Source of the DNA: Lachnospiraceae bacterium
GTDB lineage: Bacteria > Bacillota > Clostridia > Lachnospirales > Lachnospiraceae
Direction of reading: 5' to 3'
Assembly (NCBI GenBank): GCA_017551165.1
Contig: JAFZMO010000021.1
Span: 1-59,589 of the forward strand
DNA: 59,589 nucleotides
Shown: piece after piece, positions 8,311-15,839 of the stretch
How the letters are laid out: every line of letters begins with the position of its first letter
How positions within the stretch are numbered: the first letter of the stretch is position 1
Position numbers and translations under genes: made by a program
Notes under the pieces: generated by a model
What the model was told of the DNA's origin: nothing
Database searches by the model: none
What the model saw: only the letters and a program-made list of their open reading frames with translations

Positions 8311-8436
8311 GTGTAGGGCTATCACCAAAAAAGTTGGGATGAAAAGGGTAATAAAGGCGGATCGATAAGGATTTGCCTTTTCCACAGAATTTGCAAGAAA
8401 AATAGCAATCCGGGCTAGGGATTGCTATTTTTTTGC
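8311..8436 (+). ncRNA. Candidate ~125-nt orphan small RNA
   Basis: A consensus promoter and a perfect terminator (AATAGCAATCC pairing with GGATTGCTATT, then seven T) bracket about 125 nt with no credible coding frame. The middle folds into a second hairpin: AAAGGCGGATC pairs with GATTTGCCTTT (two G-U pairs) around GATAAG, at about 8354-8380. No plus-strand gene lies downstream to be regulated, so this looks like a free-standing RNA rather than a leader. It did not match the conserved cores I know for 6S RNA, SRP RNA, tmRNA or common riboswitches. Function is unknown. Confidence 0.6.
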
Positions 8437-9466
8437 TGTTAGGCGCAGGCAATGTGCGTTGCGGTTTTGATTTGTCCTTTCCACAGATTGCAATATTTGT
8501 TTGTAGTTAGTCAAACTACGATAAGCGAATACAGGCCGCTTTCTATATTGGTGGTTATTGTGTCACATTAGAGAATACCTCGGGAATCTCAGTCAATTCT
8601 TTTTGTATATCTATTGCGGTGCCGTGCCTTTCTACTTCGCCTATAGAAATTGCCTTTTGGGCTGGAATTGACGGGTGGACTACGAACTGAAACAGTACTG
8701 GTGTCTTTTTGCTCTCTTTTGTTTAAACTTTTGCCCTTTCCGGAACTGGCCGCCTGTTCGTTGCGGTTTCCATTATGTTCACAACGCGAGAGACTATTGG
8801 TTAGGAGAATAGCTAACCATCGTTGGCCTAGAAGTCGTAGTATTTTCATGGTAATGTAACGTAACAGAGGAAAATACGTGGCAAGGCAAGGGTAATATGT
8901 CTTTAGTATGTTTTGAATCGTTTCCATAAAGTGTTGTTCCTCCATAAATGGTTAATCTAAGATAATTGAACGTGAATTTTATCTTGGAAAAGGAACAACG
9001 CTTAACCTGCGTCCAACATTTAACCACCGCTGACAGCATACCATTAGTGTGTTGTTTTGTCAATAATATTGTTGATACATTATTCAGAATTGTGCTAAAT
9101 TATTTCATAAACATTCATTATTGTCTGAATTGTATGCACAATTAACACCTTTTTGTAAGTCGGGAATTAGTTTTATATAGAGTTTTTTGAATAGTCATAT
9201 TATATTGCAATAAAGTGGATGCATTTTAGTAGATAGAATAATAATAGAATTCTGAGAAATAAGATATTTTTTGCGATTTTCGACGTTACTTGCGTCACAA
9301 TGGTAAATTCTTGTTAAAGAAAACAGGTAAATGAGGAGAATACAGTTTTGATGATTGTGTTATTAAGCGAGAAAGAAACGATAATCGGATGCTACATAAA
9401 ATGATATTATTATTGGCGATTTGATTTTTGTGTTCAATTCGAATGCGCTAATAAACTGTAATTGCA
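8437..9466. other. AT-rich stretch without a convincing gene
   Basis: About 1 kb holds no frame with good start, ribosome site and protein-like composition. It does contain a diverged copy of part of the upstream RNA: 8470-8495 resembles 8371-8398, sharing TTTCCACAGA and TTGCAA. The stretch lacks the GGAAAATG word that is frequent elsewhere. A 118-codon minus-strand frame at 8589-8945 looks non-coding or decayed. Confidence 0.5.
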
Positions 9467-11812
9467 TCACTTCAGTGCCTCCACCATATCTATTCTCCGA
9501 ATTCGCAGGGACAGGAGAAGTGTGGTGGCGAGCGTGCAGAGGAACACGATGCTGCACACGCGGGCCAGGTCAGCGCCGGTGATGGAGGCGTAGATCTTCA
9601 GGGTGTCGTTCGAGAAGTTCGAGCAGTACAGCTTTAGGAACCGGAAGCCGAGCGGCAGTCCGGCCAGAGCGCCGAGGCCGAGGATCAGGATGTTCTCAAA
9701 CGAGGCGAGCAGCCGGATCTCGCCGTAGTGGAAGCCGAGCACACGGAAGGTGTTGTACTCGCGGGCGCGCTCGATGAAACTGAGCACGCTCAGGTTGTAC
9801 AGGACGATTACGACGAGAGCGAAGGCAACCGTTTTCATGAGGTTGAATATTCCGGAAAATGCGGTCCGAAATTCGTCCAGATTGTTCGCCTGACGCGCGA
9901 CGCCCAGGAGCTGCGAGACGGCCGGATCGGCCTTCACGGCGGTTGGATCGGCGATGTCGCTCGTGAGCATGTGGGTAGGGCGAAACGCCGCGCCTGCGCT
10001 TGTCCAGCAGCGCTCGGTGATATACAGGGTCTGTGGCATGCTCGATGGGATGATGCCCGCGATCACAAAGGAAAAACTACGTTCGGAACCGGAGGGGAAC
10101 AGCTCGACTGTGTCCCCTCTTTTGATGCCCAAAGCTTCGGCCATACCCTCGGTGATGTACGCGCCGTCATCGCCCGGAGTCCGCCCGTCGGTGGTTTCCA
10201 GGTTGATGAATGTTCCGTCGGAAAATACGGTGACAGTCTTGAAGTATGTATCCTCCATCGCGGCAACGCTCCCACCGGCTTCTCCCCCCTTGACGACCCT
10301 CATCCGGCTCTGCAGCACCTCGGTCATCTGTCCGTTCAGCTTTTCCGCCAGGGAATCGACATATGACGGATCTGTGCCGGCAGTCAGAGTCAGCTTGTTC
10401 GTGTACGTGAACTCGCTGCCGTATGTTTTGTCGGTAAATGCTTTGATGGAGTCGGGCGTGCCGAAGCCGATCATGAGCAGCATGAAGCTGCCGCACACAC
10501 TGATAACACCTAAGGATATGCGCGCCTTGTGGGCTGCCGCATCGCGAAGAGTCCAACGCAGGCCGAAACTGATTTTCCGCCAAAAACCGGGCAACCGTTC
10601 GAGCAGCGTGTTGCGGGCGGTTTTGCCGCGCCTGTCGGCGGACTCTGCGGGCAACCCCCTGATGGCCCCTACAGCGGCCAGGACCGCCGTGAGGAAGGAG
10701 AGGAAGACGAGGAGAAGTATGACGAGCAGCGAGCCGACTGTGTGGCGGATCGGCCACTCGGGGATCGAGATGATCCTCTGCTGATTGGGTTGCAACGCCT
10801 TCGTGAACGGGAAGGAGCACAGGAAGCCCAGGATCGTCCCGGGGATGCTCACGAGCAGGCCGTACGAAGCGTAGTGGAGGATGAGCGCGTGGTTGGAAAA
10901 ACCGAGCGACTTCAAGGTGGTGATGTCCGAGCGCTGGGCGTCGATCAGACGCTTGATCGTGGTGCGCATGGACATCACGGCGAGCAGGAGGAACAGGCCT
11001 GAGAACAACAGAGAGATCCGCTTGAGGTTGCCTGCCTGATTGTTCACGAATGAAACTTCAAACATGGTATCCCTGTCGTAGTAGGCGAGAAACCGCGAGC
11101 CGAGGATGTCGTTGACCCGCTCCTTGAGCGCGGAATCCTCGCTCGTCACCGCGAGGAGATTGCAGCGGTACGGAATGCCGAACGCGCTCGCGAGATCGTC
11201 GCTCATATAGCCGTAGCCGAAGCGATGATGGTCCGGGACATAGTAGTCCGACGATCCCACAAAATGCGCGCGTTCCGCGGACATGACGATGCCGGCAACG
11301 GAGACCTCGACGGTGGTGTTATTGAGGGTGAGGGCAAGCGTATCCCCGACTGCGATGTCGTTTGCCTCCGAGTAGTCGCTGTTGATCCACACGCTGTCTG
11401 TGTGAGTGCGATCGTAGGGAACGCCCTCAATCAGACGCATGGATGAGATGGACTCGTTGCCGACGGTGTCGAGGCTGAGGCGGGAGCTGGGTTCGGCCGC
11501 GGCGGACGGATTCTGAGCGGACTCTGCGGCGCTGACCTCCACGGTGATCCGCAGCCGCGCAGAGACATCACTCACGCCGGCTGTGCCGCGGACTGCGGCG
11601 ATATCTTCGTCGGTGAAGTACGTGGCGTACACCCACTCATCGGCCAGATTGGTCTCCTCGGAGAATCGGCCGTACTCGTACTCAATGCCGCTCCAGATGC
11701 CTTCCAGACCGCTGTACACGGTGACCGAGAGCGTTGCGAGCAGCAGCACGGACAGAAATTGAAGCTTGTATTGGCGAATGCTGCGAAGCATTTTCCGAAA
11801 CAGAAATGACAT
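9467..11812 (-). CDS. ABC transporter permease, FtsX-like (duplicated)
   Basis: A 781-residue membrane protein with an N-terminal membrane segment and a large extracytoplasmic domain (about residues 45-255). A first block of three membrane segments follows (about 270-400), then a fourth segment, a second extracytoplasmic domain and a final three-segment block. This is two FtsX domains in tandem, as in the large permeases that pair with MacB/LolD-type ATPases. Such systems act as mechanotransmitters or exporters of peptides and lipids. GAGGAAGAAGGGA precedes the ATG. The ATPase gene lies 30 bp upstream in the same operon, controlled by the divergent TetR regulator. The substrate is unknown; antimicrobial peptide resistance is one option. 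Confidence 0.9.
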   Translation of the reverse strand: MSFLFRKMLRSIRQYKLQFLSVLLLATLSVTVYSGLEGIWSGIEYEYGRFSEETNLADEWVYATYFTDEDIAAVRGTAGVSDVSARLRITVEVSAAESAQNPSAAAEPSSRLSLDTVGNESISSMRLIEGVPYDRTHTDSVWINSDYSEANDIAVGDTLALTLNNTTVEVSVAGIVMSAERAHFVGSSDYYVPDHHRFGYGYMSDDLASAFGIPYRCNLLAVTSEDSALKERVNDILGSRFLAYYDRDTMFEVSFVNNQAGNLKRISLLFSGLFLLLAVMSMRTTIKRLIDAQRSDITTLKSLGFSNHALILHYASYGLLVSIPGTILGFLCSFPFTKALQPNQQRIISIPEWPIRHTVGSLLVILLLVFLSFLTAVLAAVGAIRGLPAESADRRGKTARNTLLERLPGFWRKISFGLRWTLRDAAAHKARISLGVISVCGSFMLLMIGFGTPDSIKAFTDKTYGSEFTYTNKLTLTAGTDPSYVDSLAEKLNGQMTEVLQSRMRVVKGGEAGGSVAAMEDTYFKTVTVFSDGTFINLETTDGRTPGDDGAYITEGMAEALGIKRGDTVELFPSGSERSFSFVIAGIIPSSMPQTLYITERCWTSAGAAFRPTHMLTSDIADPTAVKADPAVSQLLGVARQANNLDEFRTAFSGIFNLMKTVAFALVVIVLYNLSVLSFIERAREYNTFRVLGFHYGEIRLLASFENILILGLGALAGLPLGFRFLKLYCSNFSNDTLKIYASITGADLARVCSIVFLCTLATTLLLSLRIRRIDMVEALK

Positions 11813-11842
11813 AGTGGTTCCCTTCTTCCTCTATCGAATTCT

Positions 11843-12514
11843 TTATGCGCAGGCAGCGGTCTTGTCCGCAATAATCCTCCCGTCGCGCAGCCGGATTACG
11901 TGGTCGGCGATTGCGGCGACGTCGGGGTTGTGGGTGACGACGACAACGGCGGTGTCAGGGTTTTTGGAGCAGTTCTTCAGGATCTCGAAGATGCGCGCCC
12001 CGGTCGTGACGTCGAGTGCGCCTGTCGGCTCGTCGCACAGCAGAAGCTTCGGGGATTTGGCGATCGCCCGCGCAATGGCGACCCGCTGCATCTCCCCGCC
12101 GGAGAGCTGGTTCGGAAAATTCTCCATCCGCCCGGCGAGGCCGACATCCGCGAGGATCTCTGCCGACTTGTCTGCATTGCCGTTCAGGTTGGCGGCGATG
12201 CCGACATTTTCGAGCGCGGTGAGATTTTCCACAAGGTTGTAGAACTGGAAGACGAAGCCGACGTCCCTGCGCCGGTAGTCGGTCAGCTTGCGGTCGGGGT
12301 AGGCGGAGATGTCCTCTCCGTCGACCAGGATCCGGCCGGACGTCGGGCGGTCCATCCCACCGAGCAGGTTGAGCATCGTGCTCTTGCCGGAGCCTGACGG
12401 CCCCAGGATGACCGTGAATTCACCGGGCTTGATCTCTGCGGAGACGCCGCCGAGCGCGGAGATCTCCTCGGAACCGGAGTTGTATTTTTTTACGACATTG
12501 TCCAAAATGATCAT
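11843..12514 (-). CDS. ABC transporter ATP-binding protein, MacB/LolD type
   Basis: A 223-residue cytoplasmic ATPase that would energise the FtsX permease encoded next to it. Walker A (GPSGSGKST), the signature LSGGEMQRVAIARA and Walker B (LLLCDEPTGALD) are intact, and the switch His is present in VVVVTHNPD. The start at 12514 (Met-Ile-Ile-Leu) was chosen because GGGAGG lies 10 bases upstream; the frame stays open to 12574 but that reaches into the operator region. It is the first gene of the minus-strand operon. Confidence 0.93.
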   Translation of the reverse strand: MIILDNVVKKYNSGSEEISALGGVSAEIKPGEFTVILGPSGSGKSTMLNLLGGMDRPTSGRILVDGEDISAYPDRKLTDYRRRDVGFVFQFYNLVENLTALENVGIAANLNGNADKSAEILADVGLAGRMENFPNQLSGGEMQRVAIARAIAKSPKLLLCDEPTGALDVTTGARIFEILKNCSKNPDTAVVVVTHNPDVAAIADHVIRLRDGRIIADKTAACA

Positions 12515-12566
12515 GAGTAATGTACCTCCCAAAATTTTCTGCCCTTCTTTTGCAAAAGAAAATAAG

Positions 12567-12665
12567 TGACACACTTGTGTAACTTCGAGCGTTATGATAT
12601 AATCGAAATCGGGCGGAAGTCAATAGCTCCGGGAAAAGATACACGATAATGTCACAAGTGTGTCA
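12567..12665. promoter_or_regulatory. Divergent promoter region with two inverted TetR-type operators
   Basis: TGACACACTTGTGT (12567-12580) is repeated in inverted orientation within TGTCACAAGTGTGTCA (12650-12665), sharing a 13-bp core. Between them lie a plus-strand promoter (TTGTGT 12575-12580, 17 bp, TATAAT 12598-12603) and a minus-strand one (TTGACT, 16 bp, TATATC, read from 12623 to 12596). The first operator overlaps the plus-strand -35 box. This fits autorepression by the TetR regulator and control of the ABC operon. Confidence 0.7.
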
Positions 12666-12700
12666 TTTTCGAAAAATGCCTCTCGGAAAGGAGATCGTTC

Positions 12701-13330
12701 ATGAACAACTCGACCAATCCTTCGGCTTTGCGGTCGAAGAAGGAGATCTGCGATGCGCTGATCCGGTTGATGGATCAATACCCGTACAGCGAGATCACGG
12801 TCAAGCAGATCGTGCTGGAAGCGGGGGTCGTGCGCAAGACCTTTTACCGGAATTTTACGGACAAGGACGATGTCCTCGAAGCGCTTTTGAATGAGTTTAT
12901 CAGGGAATATACGACAGAGATGCATTCGGCGCTGGATCGGTCGTGGGTGGAGGTTATCTTCAATTTTTGCGTGAAAAACAGCCATTTTGCGGAGCTCCTT
13001 GACCGGAACGACATGCTGTATCTTGTGCTGAATAAGCTGAACACGGTACTACCCAAAATGCATGACGAAGCGGATGCGATGGGCGTTATCCCGGAGGAGA
13101 TCTTCGGCGACCTCGACATGACGTACATCATCCCGTTCAACACGGGGGCAATGTGGAATGTAGTCGCGACGTGGCTTCACCGCGGGATGCGCGACGATCC
13201 GAAGAAGATCGCCGCCGACCTGCGGGCGTACGCGATCCGGCTCGGCAATATTGCGACGAAGCGGGCCGCGCAGCGCGGCGCGGCAGCGGCCCCGGCGGAG
13301 CAGAGCACGGTCAATGGAGGAAACGCATGA
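12701..13330 (+). CDS. TetR/AcrR-family transcriptional regulator
   Basis: A 209-residue regulator with an N-terminal TetR helix-turn-helix (ITVKQIVLEAGVVRKTFYRNF, about residues 32-52) and a variable helical ligand-binding domain with a C-terminal Ala-rich tail. The ATG follows AAAGGAG. It is divergent from the FtsX/ATPase operon with two inverted operator copies between them, which strongly suggests local control of the transporter. The stop overlaps the next start (ATGA), so it is translationally coupled to the small membrane protein downstream. Confidence 0.92.
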   Translation: MNNSTNPSALRSKKEICDALIRLMDQYPYSEITVKQIVLEAGVVRKTFYRNFTDKDDVLEALLNEFIREYTTEMHSALDRSWVEVIFNFCVKNSHFAELLDRNDMLYLVLNKLNTVLPKMHDEADAMGVIPEEIFGDLDMTYIIPFNTGAMWNVVATWLHRGMRDDPKKIAADLRAYAIRLGNIATKRAAQRGAAAAPAEQSTVNGGNA

Positions 13331-13743
13331 GAATCCCAAAGATCAACTCAAACAGTTACGGCGGCAAATGGATCGCCGTCAGCTTCTTAATCGGCGCCGT
13401 CATCCCTCTGATCCTGTGGCTTGTGTTCGGCAAGGTATATTGGATTTTCGTGATCCTGGGCGGCCTCGGGCTCACGGCATTCGGCGTCATTTTCGCGATC
13501 GAGATGCGGCAGGATTCGGCCAAGATCCCGCACTACGAGCGGGACATGCGCGAGAGGATCGGGTTCGACCCGCAGACGCAGTACGCCGTGATCCGCAGCT
13601 CAATCTGCACCGGCGAGAAGGTGGCCGGGTTCAAGAATAAGAAGAACGGACAGTTCACGGAAGTCATGGTGATCCGCACTCCCGCGGACGAGGAGCGCTT
13701 TCGCCGCATCTTTGAGCTGGAGAGCGTAAAAACTGAGTATTGA
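13327..13743 (+). CDS. Small two-TM membrane protein
   Basis: A 138-residue protein with two membrane segments (about residues 15-34 and 39-58) and a soluble C-terminal domain. Its ATG overlaps the TetR stop codon and is preceded by GGAGGAAAC, so the two are co-translated. No family was recognised. The tight link to a transporter regulator suggests an accessory or sensing role, which is inference only. Confidence 0.78.
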   Translation: MRIPKINSNSYGGKWIAVSFLIGAVIPLILWLVFGKVYWIFVILGGLGLTAFGVIFAIEMRQDSAKIPHYERDMRERIGFDPQTQYAVIRSSICTGEKVAGFKNKKNGQFTEVMVIRTPADEERFRRIFELESVKTEY

Positions 13744-13788
13744 TGACGGAAAATGAGGCATGCGCATTTGCTTTATACCACAAGTATA

Positions 13789-13817
13789 GTGACATTTTCC
13801 AAAAACTATGCTATGAT
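13789..13817 (+). promoter_or_regulatory. Promoter for the rtcB leader transcript
   Basis: GTGACA (13789-13794), 17 bp, TATGAT (13812-13817). The -35 box overlaps a copy of the CATTTTCC word (13793-13800). Transcription would begin about 330 nt before rtcB. Confidence 0.5.
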
Positions 13818-13875
13818 ACAGCGCAGAATGAGATAGGCGGGGCGATCATGAGCTCCCGGAAAGGAAAGAATAAGC

Positions 13876-14004
13876 ATGGCAATGTTGGCTTGCATAAACA
13901 GTCTTGAGAAACGCTATGTGTTTCGGCCTGATTTTGGTTTCGGGCGGGAATATGTTTTGGTGCGTTCATATGAGACCGGGCATATGCGAGGAAATGTTGC
14001 TTAG
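13876..14004 (+). CDS. Possible 42-residue peptide in the rtcB leader
   Basis: ATG at 13876 follows AAAGGAAAG and opens a 42-codon frame ending in TAG at 14004. The peptide is mixed and aromatic-rich, with no signal or membrane segment. It lies between the leader promoter and a terminator hairpin (14056-14094), so it could be a leader peptide, or simply a chance frame within a structured RNA. A short hairpin (AGCCGTC with GACGGCT) follows it at about 14011-14029. Confidence 0.3.
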   Translation: MAMLACINSLEKRYVFRPDFGFGREYVLVRSYETGHMRGNVA

Positions 14005-14055
14005 CTGAGAGCCGTCGTGGGGACGGCTGGAAGCTTGAATTGAAGGCATGTTCGC

Positions 14056-14094
14056 AGACCGCTTACCTTGTATGAGGCAAGCGGTCTTTTATTT
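14056..14094 (+). terminator. Terminator/attenuator upstream of rtcB
   Basis: AGACCGCTT-A-CCT pairs with AGG-C-AAGCGGTCT around a 6-nt loop and is followed by TTTATTTTG. It lies 60 bp before the rtcB start, so transcripts from 13824 must pass it to reach rtcB. Confidence 0.75.
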
Positions 14095-14153
14095 TGCTCC
14101 GTTAGCTCATTCGCAGAGTATTGTTCAATGTATTCCAAGAAAGGACGAGGAAA

Positions 14154-15368
14154 ATGGACATTCTGGAAATCAAAGGAAAAGTGAATACGGCAATCTGCTA
14201 TGCAAGAGTAGTGGAGGACGAAGCGATAGAGCAGATCAGGCGCATGTGCGATTACGACATGACGGAGGGCTCGAAGATCCGGATCATGCCGGACGTCCAC
14301 GCGGGTAACGGCTGCACCATTGGAACGACCATGACGATAAGAGATAAAGCGGTTCCCAACGTGGTTGGCGTCGATATCGGCTGTGGAATGTACACGGTTG
14401 ATCTTGGAACGGAGGACGTCGATCTTGAGCGCGTCGACGAGGCTGCGCATTGCATCCCTTCGGGGATGAATGTGTGGGACGGTCGACGGGAGCATTTTGA
14501 CCTGACCGGGCTTGTCTGCTACAGAGAGTTGAAGGATGCGAAGAGACTGGAGAGATCGCTTGGCACGTTGGGCGGAGGCAACCATTTTATAGAGATCGAT
14601 AAGGCCGCGAACGGGACTAAGTATCTCATCATTCACTCCGGATCACGCAACCTCGGGAAGCAGGTGGCGGAGTTCTACCAGAATCTTGCGATCCGACTGG
14701 ACAGAGGGTTTGACAGGTACCTGCAGGAGCGGGACGAGATCATCAGAAGCTACAAGGAGATGGGACGTAAGAATGAGATAGAAGGGGCGTTGAAGCAACT
14801 CCAAAAGCAGTTCCATGAGCTCACACCGACCATGCCGGACGACCTGTGCTACCTGTCCGGACAGTATTTGGATGACTACCTTCACGATGTGGAGATCTGT
14901 CAGAATTTTGCGAAGAGAAGCAGAGAGCTCATGGCAGAGATCCTTATGGAGCGCGCCGGGCTGACCGGCGGCGAGAGCTTCCACACCATTCATAATTATA
15001 TCGATACAGAAGAAATGATTTTGAGAAAGGGCGCAATTGCGGCCCATAATGGTGAAAAAGTGCTGATTCCGATAAATATGAGGGACGGAAGCATTCTTGC
15101 GGTCGGCAAGGGCAATCCGGAGTGGAATTACTCCGCTCCGCACGGCGCCGGGAGGATCATGTCGCGAGGCAAGGCTCGGGCAACACTGAACCTTGAGGAG
15201 TACCGAAAGACGATGGAGGGCGTATACACAACTTCGATCAACGAAAATACATTGGACGAGGCGCCGATGGCATACAAGAGTCTTGGGGACATCATCGATG
15301 TCGTTAAGGAGTCTGTGGATGTCATCGACGTCATGAAACCTATTTACAACTTTAAGGCTTCCGAGTAG
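14154..15368 (+). CDS. rtcB: RNA-splicing ligase RtcB
   Basis: A 404-residue GTP- and Mn-dependent RNA ligase that joins 2',3'-cyclic phosphate (or 3'-phosphate) ends to 5'-OH ends in RNA repair. Family motifs are all present: DVHAGNGCTIGTT, VGVDIGCGM with the metal-binding Cys, LGGGNHFIE, HSGSRNLGKQV, and SAPHGAGRIMSR near residue 330 with the His that is guanylylated. The ATG at 14154 follows GGACGAGGA; the frame stays open upstream to 14121 without a better site. The octamer GGAAAATG spans the start codon. A structured leader with a terminator precedes it. No rtcA or rtcR is nearby. Confidence 0.96.
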   Translation: MDILEIKGKVNTAICYARVVEDEAIEQIRRMCDYDMTEGSKIRIMPDVHAGNGCTIGTTMTIRDKAVPNVVGVDIGCGMYTVDLGTEDVDLERVDEAAHCIPSGMNVWDGRREHFDLTGLVCYRELKDAKRLERSLGTLGGGNHFIEIDKAANGTKYLIIHSGSRNLGKQVAEFYQNLAIRLDRGFDRYLQERDEIIRSYKEMGRKNEIEGALKQLQKQFHELTPTMPDDLCYLSGQYLDDYLHDVEICQNFAKRSRELMAEILMERAGLTGGESFHTIHNYIDTEEMILRKGAIAAHNGEKVLIPINMRDGSILAVGKGNPEWNYSAPHGAGRIMSRGKARATLNLEEYRKTMEGVYTTSINENTLDEAPMAYKSLGDIIDVVKESVDVIDVMKPIYNFKASE

Positions 15369-15409
15369 AGGCGCGTCCTCTGCTCCGGGGAGCCGGAACG
15401 GAGGACACT

Positions 15410-15664
15410 ATGAGAGCGATTCCTGCCATTGATATGGCAGCAACAGGAAGAAACATTGCCCGAATGCGACAGAACGCCGGTCTGACCGTCAGGGAGCTGC
15501 AGGCCATCTTCGGCTTTGGAACTCCCCAGGCGATCTACAAGTGGCAGCGCGGCACCGCGATGCCCACGATCGACAACCTGGTCGCGCTGGCAGTGATCTT
15601 CGGCGTGTCCATCGATGAGATCATCATCGTGGATGCGAACTCGGAAGCACAGAGAAGTGCGTAA
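15410..15664 (+). CDS. Small XRE-family DNA-binding protein
   Basis: An 84-residue protein that is almost entirely a Cro/C1-type helix-turn-helix (residues ~12-72), including MRQNAGLTVRELQAIFGF and a recognition helix with QAIYKWQRG. The ATG follows CGGAGGACAC. It lies 41 bp after rtcB and is followed by its own terminator, so it may be transcribed with rtcB. Small proteins of this type are common in Lachnospiraceae genomes, with unknown targets. Confidence 0.85.
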   Translation: MRAIPAIDMAATGRNIARMRQNAGLTVRELQAIFGFGTPQAIYKWQRGTAMPTIDNLVALAVIFGVSIDEIIIVDANSEAQRSA

Positions 15665-15673
15665 CATGATGTA

Positions 15674-15709
15674 GGCGGAGCCGGTAGTAATGTCGGCTCT
15701 GCTTGTCTT
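15674..15709 (+). terminator. Terminator after the small XRE gene
   Basis: GCGGAGCCG pairs with CGGCTCTGC around a 10-nt loop and is followed by TTGTCTTTT. Confidence 0.7.
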
Positions 15710-15839
15710 TTCCCCGGAAAACATGTAAAATTTCGGGTGAAAGATATTTTTTGAAAATTTTTGAAAAATTTTTCCAATACCTCAAATAATCTTCTTCCCT
15801 CCCGTGTCTATAGGGCAGATGCGGATAAGGAGGCAACAC

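Noticed and set aside
8589-8945. 118-codon minus-strand frame in the AT-rich gap
   Set aside because: The translation looks random (basic, low-complexity C-terminus) and no homologous pattern was recognised.
14098-14120. tRNA-like D-arm before rtcB
   Set aside because: Only a short match to TAGCTCA...GAG; no anticodon or T arm follows.
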